The translations under genes were made by a program, and so were the position numbers. Below the pieces are notes generated by a model that worked only from the letters and a program-made list of their open reading frames with translations, searched no databases and was not told where the DNA came from. From positions 372,001 to 436,000 of the forward strand of contig NW_022985076.1 in assembly GCF_010015585.1 (NCBI RefSeq): a stretch of 64,000 nt of DNA. The letters run 5' to 3'. This DNA is from Eremomyces bilateralis CBS 781.70 (Eukaryota > Ascomycota > Dothideomycetes > Eremomycetales > Eremomycetaceae). Below, piece by piece: positions 9,309 through 21,436 of this stretch. Numbering within the stretch: position 1 is the stretch's first letter; every line of letters starts with the position of its first letter.

Positions 9309-11062
9309 ATGACTCCGTCCTCAATGGTCTCCCACCCTCTCAATCCAGCAACGGCGTCCGCGTCCAACTCCCGCGATCTAACCCTACGACGCGCACCGTC
9401 CATCACATCGACACGGACGGCGTTGACTCACCGGCGACATCATCGGAATGCACGGTCGCATGTGGGGACTAGCTCGCACCAGCCACAGAACGAGTTCCCG
9501 ATCTTCACGCATACCGGCGATGTGGAGATCCTGCTCACTGATCGCGAGGGGAGGAGAGAGACGCGGTTCTTGTTGCATCGGTTGATCTTGGCGCAGTGCT
9601 CGGGATTCTTCGAGGCGGGGACGAGTGAGGAGTGGTCGGGATCGGGGGTGGGATCGGGGGTGGCGAAGACGGGAAGGGAGTCGGAGCGAGGGGAGGGAAG
9701 TGGGAGGAGGAGCGATGAGCGATATGTAAGGGGAGATGAGATCGTTTTGGGTGGGCAGAGGAAGAGGTGGATATATCAGTTGGATTGGGGTTCTGGGCCG
9801 GACGATGTCCCCTTGCTTGTTCAGCAGGTAAGGATTAACCACGAAGTCATAGAGCAGGAATCGCTAACAAGCAATAGTCTGCTGGTACAAGAGGCATATT
9901 CGGCCATGGCCCCTCTGCACGACCTCCGCCACCACAAAACAAACCCCATCCCCCTTCCTCAGGTTTCTTCCGCAGCATGGCCAATTACTCCGCCCTCCAA
10001 GTCTCCTCGAAACAACCCAGCACCTCCCACCCATCGCAAGAAAACGACCCCTACCCCGACCTCGTCCTCTCATACAGCAATCTATTCCGTATCTTCTACA
10101 ACCATCCTCCATCCCTCGACACCGTAAACATCGCCAACGCATACGTCGAGTGCAAACAACTCCTCCACCTCGCCGACCTCTACGACGCATTATCCGTCAT
10201 CGGCCCACGCATCGACCACCACCTCCTCCGCTTCCACTCGCGCCTATGGAAGCAAATCGCAAAATACCCCCCCTCATACCTAAAACTCGGCTTCCTCGCC
10301 CGTAGCAAGGCTATCTACTCCGAAGCCCTCATCCACGTGATCGGCCAATGGCCAGCCGGTGCCCCCCAGCTGCGCGGACAAGTCTCCCAAGCACTATGGG
10401 AGCTCATCGAAGACAAAGTCGCCGAACTCCAGGACGTCACCGCGCGCGTCGAGGCGCGCCTCTTCCGCCTCACCCTCACCACCCCTCGCGGCGACCGCGT
10501 CGGCCCCCACTCCGCGTGGCTCGACTGGCTCGCCGTCTCCCTCTTCCGCCACTGGATCCTCGAAAACCTCACTCCTCCGCCCGCGCCGATCTTGAAATCC
10601 AGCATGACGACCACCGCCGCCCAGCCTGGCCGCGGTCCCTCAAGCTCGTCAACCACCCGCATCTCATCTCGCTCCATCCTCCCCCACCGCCACCGAACCA
10701 GCTCCTCATCCCGCTCAGCAGCGGCGCCCACCCCATCCGCGCCGCCGCCGCCGTTCAACATCTCGAACACGTACGCGCTGCTCGCGGCGGGTGGGACAGC
10801 GTACCTCCCGCACGCGGAGATCAAGGCGTTCCTGAAGCTGCATCCGGACACGTATTCGCGGGAGAATCTGCGGCGGTTCGAGCGGCGGGTGGAGGAGTTG
10901 AAGAATCTGGCGAGGGAGGTGGTGAGGGCGTTGGGGCGGTGTTGGTTGGAGGGGGAGGCGCCGGGGCAGGTGCAAGGGGGGGATGGGGAGAGGGGATGGG
11001 GGTGGGGGTATTTGGTTTGCGTGAAGGTGGGGGAGGGGGATTGGGTGTGGGAGGAGGAGTGA
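9309..11062 (+). CDS. BTB/POZ-domain protein
   Basis: Two exons, 9309-9827 and 9878-11062, give 567 residues. The 50-bp intron (GTAAGG..CAATAG, branch GCTAAC) falls between codons. Residues 60-105 read as the start of a BTB fold: FPIFTHTGDVEILLTD, then FLLHRLILAQCSGFFE, the usual D-x-x-hydrophobic strand and the H-x-x-hydrophobic-L helix. A charged, Gly/Arg/Ser-rich insert follows, and the fold resumes after the intron (LVLSYSNLFRIFYNHPPS). This is the fungal BTB type that lacks Kelch or MATH repeats. BTB domains mediate dimerisation or Cul3 binding, but the function here is unknown. The last 30 residues are Gly/Trp/Glu-rich. Confidence 0.8.
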
Positions 11063-11416
11063 TTTTGTTTGGTGTTTGCGCGTATTATACCCATTGTTGA
11101 GATGTTTGGCTTCGCCTCATTTGGTATGGAGAAACTTGATGAGTAACGCGGAGATGACGAGGTGTGCTGGCATACTTCTGACATGATATACGCTGTGGTT
11201 GAAGAATCTCATGAATGCTGTTATACACTATCTCGCACTCATCCGTTCGATCTACGGACACGGTTCCTATGTCTCTGTTTCTTGCTGCTCAAGCCTTTGG
11301 CTCGTCATCATACCCGCATTCCTCGTTATGATTGAGCTTCCCTTGTCCTTTAGTTTATCCTTCGGCCAAGGATCCTAGAAGGCCTTCGGTACCCCGTTGA
11401 TGCCGAAATGCACTCC
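11063..11416. other. Convergent intergenic region
   Basis: About 350 bp between two genes that point at each other. It should hold both 3' ends. Nothing else is visible. Confidence 0.55.
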
Positions 11417-13563
11417 TCAGCACATGTTTCCTTTCCTGCGGCCTTTCCTCCCCTTCCATGCTCCATCGACAACCTTTTTGGACCCAATTCCCGACAACGT
11501 TTGCTGTTCAATCACGATGCGCCCACAACCCATCCCAACCGCCGTGATCCACGAGTCCCAAAACCCCGGGTCCACGCCTTCTCCGTCCATGAGGGGCAAG
11601 CGTCCCAACATGGCAAACTCCCACTGCAAGAAGCGTGACACCATCTTGCCTTTATATGCCGGTTTCGGAAGCGATCGAAGGATTTTGCTAGAAGACGCTG
11701 GGGATGACGTCACGAAGCATGGCACCAGCTCGCCTTTCTCTGTCAGTTCTGGGTGCGACCGTGGGGTATATCCAGAAGATGCCGCGGGCCGCTTGTCGAA
11801 GCACTTTGTTGGCATGGGTCCCGCGGCTTTGGGGCCTGGGTAAGAGCTTGGCCGGCCTTTGTTGCGGGGAGAGGGGGCGAGGTTGGGCAGCCAGAAAGGT
11901 ATGGCCCCACCGCTCAGCAACCCCGGTGATGGACGGTAGGTCTTCGATGTGGTGAGCTGCGAAGGTTTCTCAGACGATGTCCACACACGGCGAGAAGTGA
12001 TCATCTCGGACGGGAAGGCGATAATCTGCCAGGCCGAAGACACGGGACTCCCATTTCGAAGGCCATCCTTTCGAAGTCGAGCGTTCACTCTCGAGGTACT
12101 AGTGACATCCAGATCCGAGTCTTCTTCTTTCTCATCAATTCGGATAACCGTCCATAGTCCCGCTTCTGGCTTCAATGACTGAAACGGATACGTCCCCTTT
12201 TCGATTTGCTCCAGCGAGCTATGCGTGTGGACTTCAAACACCGTAATCCTGCGGACCGATTCGAAGTCGAGGCGGATGTTTACATTTGGGACCGGATCCA
12301 ATGACTCGTTCCTCTGGTCAACACTGCTGAAAGTGATGCCAGTACACACAGCTTGTTTTGCGTAGGGCATTGCTCGAGGCGGCAGCTTGCCTGTGGCGGC
12401 AGAAATAGTTTTTTCCCATCGATTGAGCAACCTCGCAAGACCGGGACGCCACCATTGCGGTTCATAATCTTCAAATGTTGGCGATATAAGATCTTCGGGG
12501 GCCTGGAATGGCGAGGACGAGAGGACAGTGTTAGGAGATGGCGGTGTACTCCCGCCGCCCACATGTTCAGTCGCTCGAGGGCTGGCTTCCTTCGGCACTT
12601 GGTTTCGCAGGAAGCTAAATGTCGCCCCAAAGGATGCCTGACGGCGGGGAGGGACGTTGAAAGTGCTATTATCGGAAGATGAGGTATCTTGTTTGTGTTT
12701 TTTGCGAGCCTCGGAATCCGCTCCAGCGGAGCTCGATTCTCGTTTGTGGAGCAATCGCGTACAAGGGATGTCCCAGGAAGAATCAGCCTCTGGGACGAAG
12801 GAGCTGAAATCGGTGTCGAAAGAGGAGGTTTGGTTATTTGAATCGCTGATGGATGTCATTTCCCACTCCACACTGACATCGGCGAGCATATCGATGGGTT
12901 GTTGAGGGGTCAAAAAGGCGATGCCATTGCGCTCGATTTGCTCAGTCATCTCAACCCACGATTCCGATTCCGAGTCGCTATCCTCGTAGTCTTCTGACTC
13001 TCTATCATCATTTGATTCATATTGTGCCGGTTCGTCATCGATAGAGCCACCTTGACCAGCGAGTTCCAACTCGGCTCTCGCGGTCTGTAGGCGAGCAGCG
13101 TCCGCAGCTGCCGCGGCTTCCACTGGTTCATATTAGTTTTATGCTATTTGATCAGTCCTATCATCAATCACTCACACTCCTCTTCCCATTCCTCCGGCAC
13201 AGGCGGACCGACGAGCGGTGCTGGGGGCTCCGGCCGTTCACCCAACACCTGCTGAAGCAAAAAGCTGGTCTCGCTCAATTTGCCCCTCGACTTCATCTTG
13301 TGGGATTTATATTCCATCTTCGCTTTTGAGTCTTTCCTGGAGACAGCCCAGGTGAAAGGAGTGGGGCCGTCTTGCTGTGGTGTGCGTGGACCTTCTTCCA
13401 CTGCCTCGTCTGGTGTTGGTTGTCTCCCAGGGAGGCGGACGCGGATGGCATGAGAGACTCCTTCAGTGCTCGAGGGGAGTGCGAAGAGTAGCTCGGACAC
13501 ATCTATGCCACTAATAGAGGGAGGAGTATGCGAACGTACAGTCGGGGGTGTGGATCCTTGCAT
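11417..13563 (-). CDS. Conserved-looking unknown protein, disordered N-terminal half
   Basis: Two reverse-strand exons (13563-13176, then 13122-11417) give 697 residues; the 53-bp intron is GTGAGT..ACCAG. I recognise no domain. Residues 1-130 are Pro-rich, then a short Ala-rich helix (AAAAADAARLQTARAELELA) leads into a strongly acidic Ser/Asp/Glu tract. The region from about residue 340 (PQWWRPGLARLLNRWEKTI) to the end has ordinary composition and looks folded, with RLDFESVRRITVFEVHTHSS and a C-terminal block rich in Trp, Gly and Phe ending in a basic KGRKGRRKGNMC. The open frame, codon use and clean intron support a real gene. No function is proposed. Confidence 0.7.
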
Positions 13564-13977
13564 GATTGAACTAGAATGGTGATAAGGAGCAAAAGTCCTA
13601 AATGATAATGTGTTACGTGATTGTACGTGAATACATCAGATGGGACGAAGTGGCCGCCTGAATTCATCCAACACTAAACATGAATCGAAAAGGCAAAACA
13701 ATCGGTGCTGTCATTGAATACGTGTGGAAATGTTGTCGACTGAGCGGGTTCAGCAACGAGGAGTGTCTGCATAGTTATTAGAACAAATTAAGATGCTAGT
13801 CGATGCTCATTATGCCAGGGTATCTTATCCTTCTGTAGTCATAATATGGTGAATGGTAATTCTATCAAATGACAACTGAATCGACAAACGGCGAAGCATG
13901 AACATATACTATTCCAGTGCCATCACTTTGCATTGTGTTTAGATCTTCATTTGCATAAGTGCAACCCATCGAAACAC
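13564..13977. other. Intergenic region before the aldose epimerase 3' end
   Basis: About 400 bp, AT-rich, holding the promoter of the 11.4-13.6 kb gene and the 3' end of the epimerase gene. No feature is recognised. Confidence 0.5.
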
Positions 13978-15294
13978 TCATTGATCCGGGCTGAGACTAA
14001 ACGTATGCGATATCTCCAGAAAATACTCATCTCCCGGTCCAAAGATCTGTCTCTTCTCTCGTTCCCATTCCGGGTGATTGATCCCATCGATCCAGTCTTG
14101 GGCTTCCAGTACTACGCAGCCGTACTGCTGTACTGTTCGAGGTTGAGTAGGGTCATCAAAGAAGCCTTGAGTTTTCTTCAGGGGCATAGTACCTGTGGGA
14201 GTCAGTCAATCTGTTCACATCTTCATGTTCAACACGGTAGACATTGATTCCTCACCATCTTGATTGTTGCAGCTATACATCTGAAGTGCGTGCTGTTCGG
14301 AAAAAATATCCACAACGATCCCTGACGACTCGCTCTCCAGCCGCGCAAGGGGTAGGGGCCGCCGATCCCGAGGGTCGTTCTCTTGCGTGACAATGTAGCA
14401 GGTATCATAACCGCGACAATCGGTCCCGCAGTTCCCTTCAATCTCGGAGTCACCAAACGACGCGCCAAGTGGCTTCGGTTTGCTCCAGAAGTCGTTGACA
14501 GAACCTTCTTGGCTCGGCAGGATGTCACCGTTTGGTATCAAAATTCCGTCTGTCGCTACTCTGGATTTCGAGCGCGGCGTCCAGAGCTTGTGGCCGAGCG
14601 CTTGCGGCGTGTCAGGATTCTGAAAGCCGTCCAGATTCCAGTACGTGTGGGAGGTAAGCATGATCGGTGTCTTTTCCGTGAAATTCTTCGCCCACATTTT
14701 GATATGCCAGGTGAAGGCCGAGACCGAGTACTCGATTTCTGCTTCCACGCGCCCTGGGAAGCCCATAGAGCAGTCTTCATCTATGAGTCGAAAGACGATT
14801 CGGTCGGACGAGTGGGCAACGACGGTGAAGTTTCGATAATCCCAACCATTCCTGCCGCCATGCAGGGTGTTGAGACCATCATTGTCGTTCAGGTCGGTAT
14901 GATATGTGACCCCATCAATATCATATGTTCCATTCTTGATACGGTTTGCGTACCGCCCAGGGACGCCACCAAGGTGAGGATGCGACTCGTCGATGGGATA
15001 GTAACTCGCATTGTCGTATCCCAGTACAATATCTCTTTCGACGCCATGCCTGTCCTTAACAAACAGGTTGGTGATGCTGGCTCCGTAGGGGATGAATTGC
15101 GCCGTGATTCCTAGGTCTCCGATGGTGTATTTCCCATCTTCATCGGGTCGGAACTCTCCGGGGTGGCTGTTAGGAGACTGTCGCCGTGATGCATCGAATC
15201 CAGCTGTGAGTTGAGCAATAGCAAGTAGAGCCCCTAGGACTGAAAATCCGCGCGGCGACATCCTCTCAATGTTGCTGTGGGCGAAGAGGTTCAA
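13978..15294 (-). CDS. Secreted aldose 1-epimerase (galactose mutarotase family)
   Basis: Two reverse-strand exons (15294-14256, then 14192-13978) give 417 residues; the intron is GTGAGG..CCACAG. A second ATG at 15261 starts MSPRGFSVLGALLAIAQLTA, a clear signal peptide, and is the likelier start. Mutarotase landmarks are in order: FIPYGASITNLFV and RDIVLGYDN, GGVPGRYANRI with NTLHGGRNGWD (active-site His), MLTSHTYWNLDG (second His), and near the C-terminus VVLEAQDWIDGINHPEW (the catalytic Glu region). The enzyme interconverts alpha and beta anomers of aldoses. Secretion suggests action on sugars released outside the cell. Confidence 0.9.
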
Positions 15295-16092
15295 CAGAAC
15301 GAGTGGAATTTCTCCGCCACTTGAATGCGAGAAGGACTCGAAATAGTCCCAAGCCTGTAGGTATACTAGAAGGATTTAAAAACCCGTCCTTTATACAATT
15401 ACCAACTTTGGAAACCAGTGCTCGAAGGAAAGGAAACTACGAGGTCTTCGGGAGCGACTGACGAATTCTTAAAGTCCACATAATAAGGACCATTTAGCCT
15501 CTTCAACATCGTAGGCCCTGCCAAAGGACGGTTTGATGTTACTATAGCAGCTGACCCATGTTGTGTCTAATGCCAGTGTCCGCAGTCACTGTGCAATCAA
15601 ATCTCGGGTGGAAGAAACCCCAGTTTCGGAGTCGTGCATCGGTGGTAATAGCGACGGTAGATGAGGAAATATGGACGCACTCCAGGTTCTCCTCAACCCA
15701 ATACATATTTCCCCGCACACGTCCCGTGTCACCCGAACGGGTCGTACCAATTGAAAACTCAGGGTCGATGGCAAAGCGGATGGGAGGTGCGTAGGATGTG
15801 GCCGGAAGTGGAAAAGATGAGGTGGTGTAGCATCGGCTAATTAACTTATGCGATGCAGATCACCGCATCGACCCGGCGGGGAGAAGAGCGTGCATCGGGC
15901 AAGATCACTGGATCACTTACTCTAATCCACCGGGAAAATAAATCAAGAATGCTCAGAAATCTGAGATGGAACAGAATATTTAGCGATGTCAATGATTCCA
16001 TGACTTTGCAAGATATTCCACCCGGCATAATCATATCCAAAGCTCAACTAATGTGACCCCAATAATCGAGAACCACGCAACCCCAAACTCCG
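15295..16092. other. Intergenic region upstream of the epimerase
   Basis: About 800 bp holding the epimerase promoter and the 3' end of the next gene. Small open frames have no recognisable product. Confidence 0.5.
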
Positions 16093-17853
16093 CTACGCAC
16101 CCTGGAACCTCCTCCGAAACTCGCCCTCCAACCGTCCCTCGTGTGGAGGAGTAACATTCAAGACCGCCCCGCCCTCGTTCCTCGCCGCTACAGACCTCGC
16201 TTCCTCTCGCAACGCTTGGTCGTCGACTTCGGACACGTTCTCCTGATTGCGTCGCATCGGTCTCCGCGCAGGGATGATTGGGACGCCAATTTGTAGGGAC
16301 GGGGGTAGCAGGTATGCTCCCGCCTGAGAGTCGGATGGACGGTCGGGGATAAAATAATGTCGACGGGGCCATGGCGGTATTGGAGGAATTGCCGCCTCGG
16401 GGTGAATGTGGGCTGAAGTCGCCGCGCTTCGTCTGGGATCGTGGTTTGACTGGTGATATCGCTCACTCTGGGTTCGATGGCGTCGCGTGCGTCGGCGTGG
16501 TGGAGCTTCTAGATGGGGTTCGGTAACGTTGATTGCTCTAGTGGCCGATGGAGTGCGCGGGGTAGAGTTTTGCGGCGTGTGAAGGACTGTTGTCGATGTC
16601 GAGGCATTTGGAGGGGATGCGTGTGTTTGAGAAAGCCTTCGCGAAGATGCTGGTATGACCAGCGGAGAAGTAGGATGTCGTAAAGGGCGGCTGGTAGAAG
16701 GATATTGCTCTGAAATCTCTCTAGAGGCGCTAGGATTGCTTCGTGGTATAGCATCAGCAGGTCGTTCGACCGTCAGGTGTGCTCTACTAGACCAGGTTGG
16801 GCTGGTAAGATCGAGCACATGAGGTCGGTTGGCCGCAAGGAAAGGCTGCGACGGTTGCCCTGGTTCCAAGTGAAGTTTCCGGAGTTCCGTGCTGTTCGGT
16901 CCGGGCGATGGCCCACGTCCTATCTGTAACGACGTGGACAATGGAGCACTCGATAATCCAGAGTGGACATCTTGTTCAGGTGGCTCCAAGGTGGAGCATT
17001 TTGCGTTCGAGCTCTTGGGCGATCGGGCTTCTCCGTTGTTGTCCGAGAGGTCCACGATGCTTTCTGATGGACTTTGATCAAAAGAATGGTAGACGGCTTC
17101 CACTGACGACCGGCTCGACGACGGGCGGTCTACACCGATCTCCAATGAAGGAGTTCCGGTGATCGGGTTGAGGGACTGAAAGACCGCGTCGCAATTGTTA
17201 TCCTCTTCAGTCACGTAACTGAAAGATATCTGGTTCCCCCGGCGAACATAATTAGCCTTGTCAGGACGGGTCGACGCAGGCAATCCTGCCGCCATTGGTG
17301 GAAGCTCGTTTCCGGAGGTGGCTATTGAGAACGAGGGGACATTCGCTGCAGTCACCCTAACACTTTCCTCCACAGCATTCAGGGACAGCTGTGTGGATAT
17401 GCTTGCAGACAGTAGATCCACGCATTCCCTGAGGACGTCCGTTGCCTGCTCAGAAGAGTCTGTAATGGGACGAGCGGTTTGAGCACCGGGAGAAATATCC
17501 GACGCTTCTAAATAGCTCTCGCTGTGCGAGCCAGAACTTCTAGTCCGCCGTGACTCCGAATGAGCTCCCTCGCCTTGAGAGGATTCTGCAGGGTCGAAGT
17601 CAAGCAAGGTCGGCAATGGTGGAAAAGACGGTGCCTCCCCGTCGACCTGTAAAGCATGTCGCGGTTGGACAAAGCCCGGGTCCCTCCCACTACCAACGAT
17701 GCCATTTCGACGCCATATTCTCAGCTCTTCTTCAAGTCGCTCGGAGGAGTTGGGAGACGTTCCGGGACGAGTCTGGTGCGCCATCATACGCTGTCGAGTG
17801 AGGTTGACATCTGCGATTGTCAAGGTGATCTCGGATGGACTGCATCTTAACAT
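16093..17853 (-). CDS. Unknown long disordered protein with CDC26-like N-terminus
   Basis: One reverse-strand exon of 586 codons. The first 16 residues, MLRCSPSEITLTIADV, follow the pattern MLRxxPxxITLTxxD(I/V), which also opens the CDC26 candidate at 51338 in this window. After a short possible helix (residues 17-55) the protein is almost entirely Ser/Pro/Thr/Arg-rich and looks disordered. The C-terminal 100 residues contain PPIPPWPRRHYFIPDR and a charged end (DQALREEARSVAARNEGG) that may be ordered. It is far longer than known CDC26 proteins (under about 100 residues). The role is unknown; the N-terminal match is an observation, not an assignment. Confidence 0.65.
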   Translation of the reverse strand: MLRCSPSEITLTIADVNLTRQRMMAHQTRPGTSPNSSERLEEELRIWRRNGIVGSGRDPGFVQPRHALQVDGEAPSFPPLPTLLDFDPAESSQGEGAHSESRRTRSSGSHSESYLEASDISPGAQTARPITDSSEQATDVLRECVDLLSASISTQLSLNAVEESVRVTAANVPSFSIATSGNELPPMAAGLPASTRPDKANYVRRGNQISFSYVTEEDNNCDAVFQSLNPITGTPSLEIGVDRPSSSRSSVEAVYHSFDQSPSESIVDLSDNNGEARSPKSSNAKCSTLEPPEQDVHSGLSSAPLSTSLQIGRGPSPGPNSTELRKLHLEPGQPSQPFLAANRPHVLDLTSPTWSSRAHLTVERPADAIPRSNPSASREISEQYPSTSRPLRHPTSPLVIPASSRRLSQTHASPPNASTSTTVLHTPQNSTPRTPSATRAINVTEPHLEAPPRRRTRRHRTQSERYHQSNHDPRRSAATSAHIHPEAAIPPIPPWPRRHYFIPDRPSDSQAGAYLLPPSLQIGVPIIPARRPMRRNQENVSEVDDQALREEARSVAARNEGGAVLNVTPPHEGRLEGEFRRRFQGA

Positions 17854-18821
17854 GTTGCCGGTTTACTTGACTTGTCGGAAATGATTGTGATAAGCAGCCT
17901 TTCAAAGCGGCGAAAGTTGAGACACACGACACGAACAATCGAAACTGCAACAAGCCGACGAGAGACACTTTATCCAACTGAAGTTGGAACATCGTGAAAG
18001 TGTTATACTGTATATCCAAAGATACCTGTACCTGTACTCCAGCCATTGTGCTGTATGGCCCTTGCCTAGGTACCGTCTTGACGGCCACTGCATTGCTGAT
18101 GCTGCTCAAGGAGCCATTAATTTGAGGGTAGTAACAACCGGATTCCGGTCCTGTTCGCGATGGACAGCAGTATCATGCGCTTATCTATCACGCGATTAGG
18201 TGGATTCATCGCATACAATATCACTACTTAATATGCTACTGCAAAAGATGGACACGCAGGTGTACCTACGACCTATGATGTTTTCACTGTGTTTGATTCC
18301 CGGAATGAGGTCGTTGAGTCGAGGCTGGAGGAGCAAATACTTGGCTTAGTCATTCAATATCACGTGAAACTTTATCACATGATATATACTAGTAATCCAG
18401 TTTTACGGCCTTAGGTGTCAAGGCATCAAGCATCGGATATCCAATCAGTCATTCCCGTACAACATCGATACAACATCACTGTGGCTAACACTCCCTCGAC
18501 ATTCGGCTGGGATTCGATCACAGTACCCAGCGCGCATTTGTTTGCAAGGCTCCGTTAGTTGAATGAATAATTGAACATTTCAATTGCCTTTGGCCCTCTA
18601 CGCCTGCCGAATGTTATGACTCTCACACCTCGCCCCTCCGTCCTCAATAACCACCATCCGAGGCCATACACCATACCCTCCGCTCAGTGCAGCCGCTGAC
18701 ATCGTTTCCATTGCCCTCGAAGTCGATCGGATAGCATCTGCATCGGCAATCCTAATATATGGTCGTTCGCTCGAGTCCCTTGTTCGGAGTCTTCACTCGA
18801 CAGTGAACCCTCGCTACCCCG
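17854..18821. other. Divergent intergenic region upstream of PDK1 gene
   Basis: About 970 bp between two divergently transcribed genes. The half nearer the kinase should hold its promoter and leader. A CACGTG site is present near 18362. No coding sequence or repeat is recognised. Confidence 0.5.
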
Positions 18822-21436
18822 ATGATGAACGGCGATATAAGCCTGTCCCAGACCCTGGGCGGGCTACGTATCGCCAATCCCGATGAAGATGCCTCCCACT
18901 CCCCCTCACCACCTCCCTCCGCTCTACCGTCGAATATCGCCGAATCTCTACAACCGCCTCCGCCCTCTTCGCACTCGTCATCCAGTACCGTCACCGACGC
19001 CAAGCCGGCGCCGCAGCTCGAACAACTTCCATCGCAGGCGATACATTCCGGTTCCCTCGACTTCGACCCGAGTACGTATTCAACGAGCACGGCCGAGAGC
19101 TCCCGAGCCGAATACATTCCTCCCCGTGACCATCGGCAGTCAATGCCTCCTATGCAACAATCCTCCCAGCCCTTCCCGCAACCTTCCTCATACGCCTCAC
19201 AATCCTCCTCCAAACGGCCCATTTCAGCAATGTACAGCCATCCCAATCCTTCATCAAGCTCCTCCACATCAAATCGAAGCGCATACCGATATCGGGACGA
19301 CGGTTTTGTCCCCGTCACACCATCGAGCGCATCAAATTCCGGACGCGGAACATCTCAAATGCCTGGGTCTGTGCCGTCACGAGAATCGAGCCGGACGGAT
19401 CGAACATATCGGCACTCACAACAATTGACCCCGGGGAACGGACCGTTACCTCCGCGAAGGAACTCCAAACGCGGTCCCCAGAGTGGAGTCCCCGGGTCGA
19501 TACCTTACACCTCCTCGTCATATGTGGAGGGTGGCCCTCTCGCGAGTAGTGACGAATGGAAAGAAAAGGGGGCTGCCGTCCGAGTCCGAACCGAGACCGA
19601 TGCCAACGGAAGACCTATCTCCAAGGTGCTGAAGAAGGGGGTTAAAGACTTCAACTTTGGGCGAACACTAGGGGAGGGATCTTACAGCACAGTTCTGGCA
19701 GCAACCGATCGTCAAACCCTCCGCGAGTATGCCATTAAAGTGCTCGACAAGCGACATATCATTAAAGAGAAGAAAGTCAAGTACGTGAACATCGAGAAGG
19801 ACACACTGAATCGCTTGACGGAACACCCTGGGATCGTTCGATTATACTACACATTTCAGGACGAACGCTCGTTATACTTCGTGCTAGACCTAGCGAGCAA
19901 TGGTGAACTTCTTGGGGTTTTAAAAAAGCTGGGTTCATTCGACGAGGAATGCACAAGATTCTATGGCGCCCAGATTCTGGATTCCATCGCGTATATGCAT
20001 TCGAAAGGCGTCATCCACCGAGATTTGAAGCCGGAGAATGTCCTTCTCGACACGCAGATGCACGTCAAAATCACCGATTTCGGAACCGCCAAAATCCTTG
20101 ATACCAGACCCCAGCAGAACGGTAGCGGCTCGTTCGCTGGCGATCCTCTCGATGGCGCAGAGGTGGATCGGGCCATGTCTTTCGTCGGGACTGCGGAGTA
20201 TGTGAGCCCAGAGCTGCTGACAGACAAGAACGCCTGCAAAGCGAGCGACTTATGGGCATTTGGCTGTATCATCTACCAGTTGCTTGCCGGGAGGCCACCT
20301 TTCAAAGCCGCGAACGAATACCAAACATTCCAGAAGATTGTGGGGTTGGACTATCAGTTCCCGAGGGAGTTTCCAGTTGTGGCTCGCGATCTTGTCGAGC
20401 GGCTTCTGGTGTTGGACCCCGCGAAGAGGTTGCCAATTGAGCATATCAAGAATCATCAGTTTTTCGAGGGCGTCACATGGGGAACGGGACTCTGGAAGCA
20501 ACGGGCGCCCCGAATAAAGGCATATACGCCGATAACGGAGCCCATCCGGTTGAATGGTAAGTCGTATGCCTCTGCGTTCTTTCTATCGCTTACACTCGCA
20601 GGTCCCACATCGGCTCCGATTTCCACGACGCAGCGCCAGCAACAAGCTCGCCTGATCACGGAATTGCCACCACCCAGCCAACTCGACATCGAGTGGTCCC
20701 CTGTCCTAACGCGGGCGAACGAGCGAATCCTCAAGCTCGGGAACCTGGTCGTCACCATCTCGCCATTCGTGCCACCGGGAGGCGAACCCTCGGAACCGCC
20801 AAAGAAATTCTCTCGATTCTTCGGCGGGAGCACGACAAAGCGTCGACAAAGACTGGTCATGATCACCAGCACCGCGCGCATTGTCATGGCCGCGGCAGGA
20901 GGAGATGAAAAGAAGGCCAAATTGGAGATCAATTTGCTGGGACCCGGCACGACATGGAGAAGTTACCAGGACCCCAAGGGCCTGACGTGCTGGGCTATCG
21001 ACACGGTATGCTGTCTTCTAGTGGAATTTCTTCTTCTCCCCGCTAACATCATCCACAGAGGGACAAGCACTTTGCCTTCGAAGACCCCAAACTCCACCCC
21101 TCCGACCCCACCTCCTCCATCTACGCCACCCAAGAATGGCTCGACACCCTCTCCCGCGCCAAGGACCTCGCCCTCTCCCACCACGCCTCCTACTCTGCCT
21201 CCTACGAAGACTCCACCATCGACCTCAGCTCGACCATCAGCAGCCCCACCAGCACCCTCGGCGGTGGCGGCGCCAACGCCTCGGGGAACGTCACCGGCCA
21301 CGGCGGCGAGCTGGACGGCGTGAATATCCCGTCGAGTCGCGACCATGTCGAGATGGAACGGGAGGGGAAAGAGAGGAGGGGGATGAAGCGGTTTAGTCGC
21401 CGGCATTCGAAGAACGGTCTGGCTGCCGTGTTCTGA
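18822..21436 (+). CDS. PDK1-type AGC protein kinase (Pkh/Ksg1 family)
   Basis: Three exons, 18822-20556, 20602-21005 and 21059-21436, give 838 residues. The first 270 are disordered and Ser/Pro-rich. The kinase domain runs from about 277 to 550: GEGSYSTV (ATP loop), AIKVLDK (Lys), HRDLKPEN (catalytic loop), DFGTAKIL (metal loop) and a long insert before FVGTAEYVSPE. A PDK1-type PH domain follows (about 600-720), with WSPVLTRANERILKLGNLV and HFAFEDPKLHPSDPTSSIYA. PDK1 homologues phosphorylate the activation loop of other AGC kinases and act in membrane and sphingolipid signalling and growth. The first intron is only 45 bp and leaves the frame open. The last exon ends in a basic tail, RRGMKRFSRRHSKNG. 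Confidence 0.93.
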
